Shown here: positions 32,101-64,000 of the stretch, piece after piece
Numbering within the stretch: position 1 is the stretch's first letter
Layout of the letters: every line of letters starts with the position of its first letter
Origin: Macrotis lagotis
Lineage: Eukaryota; Chordata; Mammalia; Peramelemorphia; Peramelidae
Direction: 5' to 3'
Assembly: GCF_037893015.1 (NCBI RefSeq)
Contig: NC_133662.1
Location: 271,429,944 to 271,493,943 of the forward strand
Length of the DNA: 64,000 nucleotides
Position numbers and translations under genes: made by a program
The notes under the pieces: model-generated
Databases searched by the model: none
Seen by the model: the letters and a program-made list of their open reading frames with translations, nothing else
Told to the model about the DNA's origin: nothing

Positions 32101-34489
32101 CACACCCTTGTCCTCAGTGCCTGCGTGGCCTCCTCCTGAATTCTTATCTTCTTGGCATCCACAATCTGCCTTTCCCCCTTGGGGCCTCTGGCAGGTAGGA
32201 CCTTGGATTGGTCACCAGGTCTCCACTTACCGTCAGAACATCATAGTAATCTTCACCATTCTCTTGGCACTGGTGGAAAATGTATTCCACGCCCAGAAAG
32301 AGATCTCCCAAATTGAAGTCATCTGGGTCCTCTGGCTGTGGCACTGCCCCTGCCCTCAGGTTCTGCCAGGTAAGAGACAAAGCCCATGGGTGTCACCCCA
32401 TCAGTATGAGCCCTTCTTTTTCCTCCACTCTTCAGCCCTGTACTGGGAAGCCCCCCCTAGAACAAGGTTCCACTTTTCTTTACCAGGGGGCTGGAATGTG
32501 GGGGATCAGGGGGCTCCCTCCTGGTTACCAGGCCTCAGGCAAGTGAAGGGAACAGACATTCATTCTTAGGGTTCTTAATTTCTGTATGTGTGAGTGGGTC
32601 ATCCACTTCACAGAAAGATTCCTCGTAGAGGTAGGAGTGCTATGGAGAGGGGGCCAGTGTTTAAGCAGAGTGGCTCTTAACCCTTCTCCATGTCCTATGT
32701 GGTGAGGTAAGAGTATTCTATCCAAGGGGGAGCCCTGACTTTTACCCACATCCCCCCCAAGGCAAACTGGAATATTTTTCCTTCATCATCTTTTGGATCT
32801 GACCTTACCTATGGAATTGAGGGGAAGGGAAAGTCAGAGGGGGCAGGAGACTACAAAAACTGTGAGAAATTGCTAATGAAGAAGAAAGTCTGACAGGTAT
32901 GTGTGTCATTCCCCCCCCCCCCCCCACTGGCCCATGTGCTGGGCCTGAAGAAAACCTCCTGGGTGCAGGAAGAGCTCTGCAACTAATGGGTTGCCCTATT
33001 CCAGTGGGAAGCTGCTGTTTCACAATCTGCCCTGATGTGTTATGTCTTCTCAACCCTTCCTTTTCATCTCCTCCCTAACTCTTTGTCCTATACCTTTTTG
33101 TTTTAGCCTGCACATGTGGGGACAAACATGAAAGGCAAATCCAATAAAAACAGACAATAGGAAATGACACATGGCTCTGACTGAGGTGGAGGGGGGGTGC
33201 TTTGGTGAAGGAAGAAACCAGAGGATGAATGGAAGGGATGCACCTGCTCTCTCCAAATCCCCTCCAAAAAACTTGAAACTTCACCTCAAAGTGAATTCTG
33301 GAGCAGAAGAACTCAAAAGGACGGGCAGAAAAGTGCTCCAGCCCAAGATCACTTGGGCAGGAAATGTCTGCGGCTCTGGGGTGAGAGGGGGGCATAGGCC
33401 AGCATGGGTGATGCAGCAATATTCTACGATGCTCAGCCATCCAACCTTTGCCATTGTCAGCGCTACAAGGAGCCAAGAACTCCAAAGGACTCCTGAAGAC
33501 AAACACTCTTCACCTCCTGAGGAAGGACTGATAGTGTCTGAATGCAAGTCAAAGCAGGCTTCTTCTTGACTTTCTTGACTTTGGATGTTTGGGACCTATG
33601 TTTTCTTTTACAACTTGACTAAGAAAAATATGGTTTGTGTGCCAGCACATGTATTAACTATATCCAATTGCTTATGCTTTAATGAGGGGCAAAGGGGAAA
33701 GAGGGAGGGTGAATATTTGGAAATCAAAATTTTTTAAAATGATACTTAAAAATTTCTGTATGTAATTGGAAAAAGTGTTTTAAAAAGAAAAAGAAATAAA
33801 CTGGAGCTAAACAGGCTTCCTTTCCTTGAAGCCTGCCTATCCTGGGTTCTCAGAACACAAACTCATCAAGCATTCATTAGCACCATGGAGGCTGCTGCCC
33901 CCCACCCCGCCCTTACTCACGGTCCTGTCAATTCCTTCAGACAGGCCAAGTCAGCTCAAGGGTTGCCTTAAAGCTTTTCTTCTCCAGCTAAGAGACCCAG
34001 TTTCCTCATCATGGCCCTCCCTCTTCTGCTGCTCTCTCCAAAGATGGCTGGACCCTGAAGGTCTGGGCTGAGCAGGACACAGAGGCCAGAGAACAGTCTT
34101 CCCCTCTCCTGGAAGTGGTTCCCTCTTCTGGGAGCCCCAAAAGGACCAGACTAGACTGCTTCACTGCCATTATTTATGGTTTTTTGATTAAAAGGGAGAA
34201 AAAATAATCTCTGAAAAGAAAGCCTGGGAGCTGAGACCTGACCTCCCATAATAGGGGAGTAGTCAAGAATCCACTTTACCTCATGGAAAGGAAAGGAAAG
34301 CACATCGGTGGGAGCACGGTTCTGTCTGTAGGTCTCATTAAGGCGCTGAATACCTTTGTTGTTCACACATATCACTCCCAGGTCGAACTGCTGGATGCCC
34401 AGGACTTGTCGGAGAAGCTCGATCCTGGTCCGAAGTGGAACCCTTCGGATGGGGATCGCACTCTGGAGGTTTCTGAGTATGAGGCTCAT
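26038..34489 (-). CDS. YBEY: YBEY, endoribonuclease YbeY family (UPF0054)
   Basis: Four coding exons on the reverse strand (34489-34280, 32362-32231, 26927-26859, 26127-26038) join in phase into 166 residues; human has 167. The start [20 protein letters not shown] is colinear with human [31 protein letters not shown] ends exon 1, [18 protein letters not shown] lies in exon 2, and the zinc-binding H-x3-H-x5-H motif is [14 protein letters not shown] in exon 3. The tail is [10 protein letters not shown]. YbeY proteins are single-strand metal-dependent endoribonucleases for rRNA/tRNA maturation; animal YBEY acts mainly in mitochondria. All three metal-binding histidines are present, so the copy looks functional. 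A non-coding first exon probably lies in the CpG island near 37.5 kb. Intron 2 (26928-32230) is mostly L1. Confidence 0.97.
26859..26927 (-). CDS. YBEY: YBEY coding exon 3 (zinc motif)
   Basis: The 23 codons [20 protein letters not shown] and WQE carry the three metal-ligand histidines. The acceptor is CGAAGAAACC-complement TTTCTTCGGCAG and the donor is GTAGGT. Confidence 0.96.
27157..27318 (-). repeat. MIR-like SINE in YBEY intron 2
   Basis: The core is CATTTTACAGATGAGGAAAC and the stretch ends near TCTATCCACTGTGCCACCTG. Confidence 0.6.
28340..31000 (+). repeat. Degenerate L1/HAL1 with decayed ORF1, antisense in YBEY intron 2
   Basis: The block starts near GGTGGAGCCAAGATGAAGG. Decayed ORF1 begins about 29330 ([15 protein letters not shown] and [14 protein letters not shown], comparable to MSKQRNKRKTIEKYF and NRNWAQAMTELKKD in the intact ORF1 at 48450-49559). 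The frame is broken several times by about 30350, and an A/G-rich 3' region follows to about 31000. Confidence 0.7.
28413..28561 (-). repeat. tRNA-SINE inserted into the degenerate L1/HAL1
   Basis: Flanks of CCAAATATCTTT bracket a reverse-oriented SINE, so it is younger than the L1/HAL1 around it. Confidence 0.88.
31004..31890 (+). repeat. L1 ORF2-end and 3' region fragments
   Basis: 31004-31180 carries GAGCAATTTGGAACTCTGCC and AACCATACCTGCCCTTTGAC, the non-functional end of L1 ORF2. 31500-31890 is T-rich then A/G-rich L1 3' sequence; the segment AGAAAAGGAAAGGGGGAGAT at about 31625 also occurs near 30615, so the two blocks share a family. Confidence 0.6.
32231..32362 (-). CDS. YBEY: YBEY coding exon 2
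   Basis: The 44 codons run [20 protein letters not shown] to DYYDVLT, flanked by acceptor ACCTGGCAG and donor GTAAGT. The human counterpart is HLKAGEFPQPDFPDDYNLGD, with one residue fewer later in the exon. Confidence 0.96.
33380..33800 (+). repeat. L1 3' untranslated fragment in YBEY intron 1
   Basis: CTACAAGGAGCCAAGAACTC, then GAAGACAAACACTCTTCACC and an A-rich end resemble marsupial L1 3' untranslated sequence. The open frame overlapping 33171-33569 is therefore not treated as a gene. Confidence 0.5.
34280..34489 (-). CDS. YBEY: YBEY coding exon 1
   Basis: The exon body runs from 34501, after the acceptor CCTTTCAG, with 12 untranslated bases before the ATG. It gives 70 codons, MSLILRN to SFPFHE, and ends at donor GTAAAG. 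An upstream in-frame ATG at 34516 lies in intron sequence, so the conserved MSL start is chosen. Confidence 0.96.
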
Positions 34490-34892
34490 CTCCAGGTTAG
34501 GCTGAAAGGAGACCATGAATCATGTGTGAACTCAAAAGTCAAGACTAGAAAGTCATCCTACAATTTCTTAATAATAGCCCTGACCAGTAAGTCATGTCAG
34601 CTGGGAGAGCTCAGTGATGTTTATATCAAGGTTCTCACACAGAAAGAGACCAACCGACTATGTCCAGTGATGAGTTTCCTGGGCAAAGTTAAGATTCAGG
34701 GCTAAGAAGTCAGCTCTGACCACCATCCAGGTCAGTCTGCTCTAAACCAGAGCTCTGTACACCATCCACCATAGCTCTATTCACAAGGGAGCACAACATA
34801 TTATGATAATAGGAAGAGAGAATAAAAACACGAGATTGATTGCTTAAAACAAAAGCAAAAATGATTTATTGGAGCTTTCACCTTGATGATGA

Positions 34893-35030
34893 AGACTTTT
34901 TTTGGTGAGGCAATTGGGGTTCAGTGTCTGGTCCAGCTGGCAATGTCAACAGCTGAGGCTGGATTTGAACTCAAGTCCTGCTGTTGCCTGTGCTCTTTTC
35001 CTGTGGCATCACTGTGCTGCTCCACACTTA
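34893..35030 (-). repeat. Degenerate tRNA-SINE
   Basis: GGTGAGGCAATTGGGGTTCA and GGCTGGATTTGAACTCAAGT are degraded versions of the reverse SINE consensus. Confidence 0.5.
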
Positions 35031-36680
35031 GTTACCTTCCATCCATCCTGTCTGAGGTCTGTTGTCTTTTGGCTTGCATTCTGCCTCCCCAGCAGACTTT
35101 GAGTTCCTGGAAGGCAGGGACTGTCTTGGGCCTCCCTTCTGCTTCCCAGCGTACAGCTGTCTCCATCTCAACTGGATTCAATGTCAGAGTAAGTCTGACG
35201 CTCTTGATTCCAGGTGAATTCATGTTGGTATGGGACAATTAGAGAATTTCCAGCTCCTCCTAAGAACCTCCTTCCTCTCTTTGGCAGGGGGACCCTTCCG
35301 TAACTGACCCCAACAACCTTCTTGTGATTTTATATCATCCTATCCTTGAGGTCATCCTATAAAATTCACTAGGCAGCCATTAAGGATGATTTTACCCCAA
35401 TGATAAAATGCAATTCTTTTATCCATTGACTGAGTCTATGGGGTGCATTTCATTGCTCCAGAAGTCATGGGATCTAATGGTGAGTCTCAATATCTATAGA
35501 CTAAAATCTCCTAGCGGACAGGGGATGAGTGCTTTGCCCACAGAAGATGCTAAAAAGGACTTGTTGCATTGAGTTTCTAAGGTCAGAGGTAGTACCTTCT
35601 CTCTTAAGGCAGGAATTGTCATCTCTAGTCTCTTAACACAGAGCACTTGAAAAATGCCCTGCGCATTGAACAATTCTGAGTGAGCTTCCTGGCTGACTGC
35701 CTGGGGCATGCTTCTATTCTGAGACTGACAGGCCAGATGTTCCTGGTTCCAACTACAAGCTAGTTCCCCTCCTTCGTCATCACTGATGACTTATGGCATG
35801 GGGGTATCAGTGACCACACTTGGACAAGAATCCCTCTAGGCCATCTCCATCTTAGAGATCTCATTACCACATCAGGCAGCCTCACCAGGCCTCTGCTACA
35901 AAGTTTTTCTTTATGTCAAAGAGACTTGATTCATCTTTCTACCATTTCTGTCCATCCATTCCAGTTCCGTTCTCTGGGGCCAGAGAGAGAGCCTGAGTCT
36001 TCTTCAGGCACCCAGGGTCAGCTCTCAGGTTTCTCTGGAACTTTCCTCAAGCTAAACATTCCCAGTTTCTTTAATTAATTTTCAAAGTCTTCTTTTGTTT
36101 ATAAGACACAAATTACTTAGCTAAATAGAGATAAAAACTACCTTAAGTGTTAGGGAGAAAAAGAAGAACCAGCAAGAGACCCAGGAACAAAAAGAGAGGG
36201 CAGCATGTCTGATGCAACAGGTCAAGAGGCAGAGGCCAAGAAAAGGACTTTGGGAGGTCAATGGAGATAGTGGTTTTAGTTGTAATCTGGGAACAGAAGC
36301 CAGATTTTAAGGGATGGAGAGAACAGTAGATCTTTTAGTAGCTAAATTTTTTTTTTCATGGGAAAAGCAAGGCTTGCTGACTTCTTTTCTTAATGATTTA
36401 GGCAAAGACTGTCACATTTGCAGGTGAAAGCACAGATAGGAGGGATGGATGATACAACTGATGACAGGATTTAAAGGAGGTGAGAGGCTAGATCCTGAGG
36501 CTAACAAATAAGATGAAAAAAAGTATTAGATATTTAAACATCTGTTTAACATGGGGAGGTAGACAATTTAGAATCAAAACAAGTTTAGATCAAATCAATC
36601 AAAACAATTTAGAATCAAATCAAGAACCAGAAGGCCTTTAGAGGTCATGTAGTTCAAGCTGTGTTCTCGAGAATAGGAAA
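35031..36680. other. YBEY 5' intron, no gene seen
   Basis: Mostly unique-looking AT-rich sequence lies between the first coding exon of YBEY and the CpG island. Short open frames show no family resemblance. No further SINE is obvious until the 5S chimera at 36686. Confidence 0.5.
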
Positions 36681-36685
36681 CTCAA

Positions 36686-36892
36686 GTCTATGGCCATACC
36701 ACCCTGAACATGCCTGGTTTGGGGGGGTCGGGTTTGGTTAGTGCTTGGGGTGGCTAGGTGGTGCAGTGGATGGAGCACTGGCCCTGGAGTCAGGAGGACC
36801 TGAGTTCAAATCTGCCCTCAGACACTTAATAATGACCTAACTGTGTGGCCTTGGGCAAGTCACTTAACCTCATTGCCTTGAAAAAAAAAACC
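36686..36892 (+). repeat. Chimeric retroposon: 5S rRNA head fused to marsupial tRNA-SINE
   Basis: Positions 36686-36747 match 5S rRNA: GTCTATGGCCATACCACCC then TGAAC (one mismatch in the first 24 bases), and GGTCGGGTTTGGTTAGTGCT matching the 5S box-C region. An internal part of 5S, around CTGATCTCGGAAGCTAAGCA, is missing. From 36748 the sequence is the tRNA-SINE (GGTGGCTAGGTGGTGCAGTG) with an A-rich tail. A 10-bp direct repeat AATAGGAAAC brackets the whole composite at 36672-36681 and 36897-36906, so both parts inserted together. It most likely arose by template switching during LINE-driven reverse transcription. Confidence 0.85.
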
Positions 36893-37528
36893 CTAAAATA
36901 GGAAACCTGAGACTCGGAGAAAATACCAGGGCAAGCAGGGCTGGACTCTGTGTCCAAGCTGGTAGTCACCGTTCCAGCTGTTCCCCAACGACATCGAACT
37001 GAACAAAAGGTTTTCTCTGGGAGAGGCTGCAAAACGTGGGTGGTCAACTACAAGGGAAAGGCGGGGGTCCCCAGTTCTGCTTCTCACTTCCACGGCCCTC
37101 AACCTGGACAAATCACTTGCGGGAAGTCTTGGGGTTTTGAGTTGTAAAATGGGGACACCAAGGCAAAAGCAACAATGCCCAGTCCTCCCTGATGCAGGAG
37201 ACGAACTGGCGACCTCCACTCCTTGGTCCAAGCAGGATGCCAAGGCTGATGCCCTGGGTCGGCCTCTTCTGGGACACCGGGAAGAGCTCACGCCTCCTGT
37301 CTTTGACACTGAAGTTCCCTTTGGCTTTCTGCATCCCATGCCCGTGGCAAAGGGGACGAGGATGGCCCAGATGAAGAGGAGGATGAGGAGGACCGAGAGG
37401 CCGCGGCCGAGGCTTGCCGGTGCTCTCCGGGCCGACGCCGGGGGACGCCCCACTTGAGCCCCCCGACCCCCGACCCTCGGGGGCGCCCCCGCCCCTCCCT
37501 GGGGAGGCGGGAGCCCCGGGCTGCTCAC

Positions 37529-37620
37529 CTGGAAAGGGCGGAGCTGGCCTCCCCGCCTCGGGCCCGCGCCCCGGCTCCTGCCCACGGCCCCCGAGACTCC
37601 CCTCCTTCCGGCGGCTCCGG
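37529..37620 (-). other. YBEY: Candidate non-coding first exon of YBEY
   Basis: On the reverse strand CTTTCCAG/GTGAGC is a strong donor ending at 37529. It would splice to the acceptor at 34502-34503 just before the YBEY start. The transcription start (right-hand end) is a guess. Confidence 0.45.
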
Positions 37621-37744
37621 ACTCGGCGGCACGCGCCCCGCCCCGCCCCGCCGCGCCCCTCCCGCATGCGCGCGCACGGCCCGCAAGGTAACGCGCAGGC
37701 GCGAGGTCGGCTTCCGGGGGCGGGCCGCGGCGGGGCCGGGCGCC

Positions 37745-37840
37745 GGAAGCGAGCCGGGTCCGGCCTTGTTTATGGCCCCGCCGGGCCGCCGCTCCCTGCC
37801 CTCGGCTTCGCAGGCCCCGACCGCGTCCGCGCTGCCAGCG
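37745..37840 (+). other. MCM3AP: Candidate non-coding first exon of MCM3AP
   Basis: GCTGCCAGCG/GTGAGC is a strong donor ending at 37840 and would splice to the acceptor before 39038. The left boundary is a guess, placed at the ETS site. Confidence 0.45.
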
Positions 37841-37971
37841 GTGAGCGCCCAAGGGGCGGGGGGCTCCGGCGGCAGGTGCCCCCCGCGCTCTGCCCTCCTC
37901 CCGCCGGGACACCCGGGCCCCCCGGAGGCGGGAGGCTGCATGCGCCTCCCCGGGCCTCCTTGCCCCCCGGG

Positions 37972-38410
37972 AGCAGGGTGCCCCCCCGCCTCCGTGCCCC
38001 CCCCGCCTCCGTGCCCCCCGGGAGCAGGCCTCCCCCGCCTCCGTGCCCCCCGGGAGCCCCCCCCGCCTCCGTGCCCCCCCCCGCCTCCGTGTCCCCCCCG
38101 CCTCCGTGCCCCCCGGGAGCAGGCCTCCCCCGCCTCCGTGCCCCCCGGGAGCAGGGTGCCCCCCGCCGCCTCCGTGCCCCCCAAGAGCAGGGCCCCCCGC
38201 CGCCTCTGTGCCCCCCGGGAGCAGGGTGCCCCCCCCGCCTCTGTGCCCCCGGGAGCAGGGTGCCCCCCGCCGCCTCCGTGCCCCCCAAGAGCAGGGCCCC
38301 CCGCCGCCTCTGTGCCCCCGGGAGCAGGGTGCCCCCCCCCGCCGCCTCCGTGCCCCCCGGGAGCAGGGTGCCCCCCCGCCTCCGTGCCCCCGGGAGCAGG
38401 GCCCCCCCCA
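37972..38410. repeat. GC-rich minisatellite in the CpG island
   Basis: Units of about 30-36 bases carry GGGAGCAGGGTGCCCCCC and GCCTCCGTGCCCCCC, with variants AAGAGCAGGG and GCCTCTGTG. A two-unit higher-order block recurs (about 38149-38217 and 38254-38322). The complement is runs of G. The array creates open frames of 200-555 codons on both strands with proline/arginine/glycine-only composition; these are artefacts. It probably lies in MCM3AP intron 1. Confidence 0.92.
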
Positions 38411-39037
38411 CGGTGGCCCCCGGCAGATGGAGGCGGCGGCTGGGGCACCCTCAAGTGTGCCGGGCGCTGATCTCTGCCCCGGGAGGGCTTTTCTGCACCG
38501 GCCGGCTCCAACAAGGCCTGGCCGTAGAGTTCGGGCCACTCCGCTCCCCTCGGCCCCCATCCCGGCCTCAGAGCCCCTGCAGCTGCGGGCTCCCGCCTGG
38601 TGCCTGCGGAGCTCTGGCTCGGCCCTGGCTCCCTTTCCGTTCTGGAGGGCCTCACCGTGACCAAATACAAGGACTTTTCCTGGGGGGGGGGCTGTGTGAC
38701 TAAACTCTAGACCTGCCTCCCCCCACCCCTTTTTTGTTTTCTAAAAAGCCAGCGTGCCTCTGGCTTTAATTCCTGCCTGAAATTATGGGTTCGTGTTTTT
38801 TTCTTTTTACTGTCAGTATTGAAAAACAGAGTGCCCAAGTAGCAGTGGTGTTGGGGGGAGGTTGTGCTTGGGGAAAGGGAGGTGGGAGAGCACCGAGCCC
38901 TACCTCAGACCATGTGACCTTGGTCGAGTCACTTAACTAGGTTTCCTTGTTGCAAAGCTAGGATAATGCCCTCAAAGATAAAGGCTCAGAGCCGGCAGAC
39001 TCTCATCTCCTGATTTTCCGTCACCTCTGTCTTTCAG

Positions 39038-61677
<22,640 letters not shown>

Positions 61678-64000
61678 GTATGGGGGTGGTGTACATTTTA
61701 ATTTCTCATCTTCACCTACCCTGTAGGATCTCTGTTAGGCCTAGGAAACTTCCAGCAGCCCTTCTTTTGAGTTAGGTCCATTCTCTCCTTCCTCCTTCTC
61801 CCCCAATCTTCACCCCCCCCCAACTTTAAAAATATTTCAAACAAAATTAGTTTGTGCTTTGAGCATATTCTTTTAGGTGACTTGTAGCTGATGCATTTGG
61901 AAGGGAGAGTTGGGAAGTGAGTCTTCATGCTCTCTTTGGTGAGAACCCTAGCACAGGAAAGTGGCACAGGCTTCCTTTTGTCCATCAGTGCCCCTGTCTC
62001 ATCTTTGTGGGGGTGGTCCTCCCTCTGGCACTGAAGATGGCATTCCCACCCCTCAGCCCAGCCAGCAGCTCTTGCTTAGCTTTCTAAGCCACCTTCTCTA
62101 GGGAGTCTGTCCAGAACCTCAGGGCAACCCTGGCTGATCCACCCTTTCAGCCTCCTGCCCTCCCTCCCATGCTTTGTCTTTGTCTCTTTCTACTGCACTT
62201 AGCTCCTGCAGACTCTTGATAACTGTTTCCTTACTGGCTGATGGAGGAGTCCTGCCCGTTGTCAATTCCTATAATTTGTAGATTGACTGGATCATTGAAA
62301 GATTATTGATTTTTGCTTGAGGGTTGTGGGAAACATGTGATCCAAGCCATTCTTTGTCTGGTTTTTTTTTAACATCTTGACCCAACTTGTTGTCCCTCCT
62401 AGAGAGTGACCAGCTAAGATGCAAACTAATGGAGCAGCCCAACAGGCTCTTGGTCCTAATAGGTGTTCTTCATCCATTTGGTCTTTCCTGTGTGGATTGT
62501 TAGGCTAAAGACTTTTGAGTGAGGATAAGCCCCCTTCATTTCAGAGGCTTTGCCGTGTTTGGGAACCTGATATGTAGGCATGGGGAGTCTGCAGCAGTTC
62601 TGGGGGCTCCCTTTTTTTTTTTTAGTTTTTGCAAGGCAGTCGGGTTAAGTGGCTTGCCCAAGGCCACACAGCTAGGTAATTATTAAGTGTCTGAGGTCAG
62701 ATTTGAACTCAGGCACTCCTGACTCCAGGGCTGGTGCTCTATCCATTGCGCCACCTAGCTGCCCCATGGGGGCTCCCTTTCAAATCATCTATGGGCCAGC
62801 CAATCTCTATAACAGTAGCAAGTGAACATCTTCCTGTTTTGTGTCATGCTTGTGATTGATGATCACAACTTCATTGAATATCTGTGTCTCATGACTTGTA
62901 TCAGTGCTTTGTATCTGTGGCAACAGACACCTTGTTGGGGAAGAACCTTGAGGACTATGATTCTTTCTCTTGGATTAAAAACCTTTTTTTAATCTTCCAA
63001 TAATAAAGTGGGGAGGGGTTCTTTATATAATCTCTCTGCCTTATGACTGATTGCATGACTCAGAGATCATTGGGGGCTGCTGTGCTCAGTCTCTTCTCCT
63101 TCCAGATTTCCACCTGGAGACCTGTAGATCATCCTCCTAAAGATTATCAGTCATGACAAGCTGACATTTGACCCCTGCTAGGGTCACCTACTCTGCCATT
63201 TTTTAATTGTTTGGTGTCCGTCCCTCTCCAGTGATACTCTACCAGGAACATTTGACCTCATCCAACCGTTTTCCCCATCTTTGTCTGGAGCCATGAAGTT
63301 AAGACTCTCCAGAGCACCTTTGCTGTCTGAGGGAGAAAGTCATTGGGGAGAGAGAGAGGGTGACAGCTCTGCCAATGTTATCCATTTGTGGAACTGACTC
63401 CAGGCCCAACTCCAGACCACCACTGCCTATCCTCCCTGAGAGTGAACCTCTTTCTTGGCAGGGTGGTCTTGGACTGTGAGGGACCCTCCCTGGGGGAAAG
63501 GTGGAAAGGCTGGTGGAGTAGAAAAAAGAAGTTCAGCAGTCCTGTGGCCTAAGCCTCAGTTTCTTGTTCTGCAAAATGAGAGGTTGAACTAGATGGTTTC
63601 TCAATTCTATTCCACTTCTAACTTGATGATTATGTGTTCTAAAGGTAAATACAGATAGATGCACACATGTGACTCAATATTAGATATATCCCACATGGAA
63701 GCCTGCGTCTACATTGAATTATCTAGCTCTCTATGTAGGCTTTTATTCATCTTAAGTGGGGTTTGCATAAAGAGAAAGGATAAATGGGGGAATCCAGGGT
63801 TGTGTGTGGTTCCAACCTTTGGATCTTGGATTTCATGTGGAGCCCTCCAGAGCAGGGTAATCGGAGGCCAAGAATTTGGATCAGTACAGAAGACCTTGAC
63901 CCTGAATGTGCTGGATTTAAGTGAATTGTATTTTCTAGTGCAAAGGAGAAGGGGAGGGGGGGCAGAGAAATCACAGGACAGGATTGTGGAAAGTTGTTTT
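61678..64000. other. MCM3AP intron 18 up to the window edge
   Basis: No further MCM3AP exon (expected to begin near human [20 protein letters not shown]) is found. It contains a SINE at 62612-62764 and a weak MIR-like stretch near 63545-63640. Confidence 0.6.
62612..62764 (-). repeat. tRNA-SINE with target duplication
   Basis: Flanks of GGGGGCTCCCTTT bracket a reverse-oriented full-length SINE. Confidence 0.9.

Larger units (their letters stand above)
37390..38650. promoter_or_regulatory. CpG island, bidirectional YBEY/MCM3AP promoter region
   Basis: The region is strikingly CpG-dense against an AT-richer background and lies between two divergent genes. It has GC boxes (CCCCGCCCCGCC near 37638), an NRF1-like palindrome CGCATGCGCG (37663-37672) and ETS/GABP-type sites CTTCCGG (37711-37717) and CCGGAAG (37743-37749). 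No TATA box is evident. NRF1 and GABP sites are typical of housekeeping bidirectional promoters. Transcription start sites are not visible from sequence alone. Confidence 0.85.

Noticed and set aside
33075-33569. 130-143 codon frames on both strands in YBEY intron 1
   Set aside because: Mostly L1 3'-region sequence; no family resemblance on either strand.
36893-38703. Very long open frames (up to 555 codons, both strands, several frames)
   Set aside because: They lie in the CpG island and its GC-rich minisatellite, have only Pro/Gly/Arg/Ala low-complexity sequence, occur in nearly every frame, and match no family.

Overview
The window is a vertebrate nuclear genome segment, most likely from a marsupial. 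It is packed with tRNA-derived SINEs of the WSINE1/SINE1_MD/WALLSI kind (A-box GGTGGCGCAGTGG, B-box GAGTTCAAATCC), marsupial-type L1 fragments and a Half-L1 (HAL1). The host genes have mammalian exon-intron structure. The gene order C21orf58 (+), YBEY (-), MCM3AP (+) is that of human chromosome 21q22.3 read in the opposite direction. I cannot fix the species.

Layout. About 2.07-12.15 kb holds the coding exons of C21orf58 (DUF4587 family); its first coding exon appears to lie to the left of the window. About 12.8-22.2 kb is repeat-rich intergenic DNA. At 22.2-25.1 kb, on the + strand, are four exon-like blocks that match the extreme C-terminus of MCM3AP (GANP). This is unexpected, because the main MCM3AP gene starts 14 kb further right, runs the same way, and leaves the window before its own 3' exons. 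About 26.04-37.5 kb is YBEY on the - strand: four coding exons giving a complete 166-residue endoribonuclease-family protein, with large L1-filled introns. About 37.4-38.7 kb is a CpG island that looks like a shared bidirectional promoter for YBEY and MCM3AP, expanded by a GC-rich minisatellite. From 39.0 kb to beyond the right edge lies MCM3AP: 17 coding exons recovered in phase (about 1,323 residues), covering the FG-repeat N-terminus, RRM-like domain, SAC3/PCI domain and the centrin/ENY2-binding helix region. The C-terminal third is off-window.

Most notable observations: (1) the displaced MCM3AP tail between C21orf58 and YBEY, best explained by an old tandem duplication of a YBEY-MCM3AP block followed by loss of most of one copy; three of its four exons still form one open, phase-consistent frame ending at the position of the human stop; (2) a retroposed chimera at 36.69-36.89 kb whose head is 5S rRNA and whose tail is the marsupial tRNA-SINE; (3) a HAL1 element with an intact 369-codon ORF1 and a perfect 15-bp target duplication inside an MCM3AP intron; (4) a GC-AG intron, a SINE sitting directly against a splice acceptor, and a stop codon embedded in a strong donor-like site.

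YBEY (RNA maturation, mainly mitochondrial in animals) and MCM3AP (nuclear mRNA export scaffold of TREX-2) are unrelated in pathway and are linked here only by a shared promoter region. C21orf58 has no established biochemical function.
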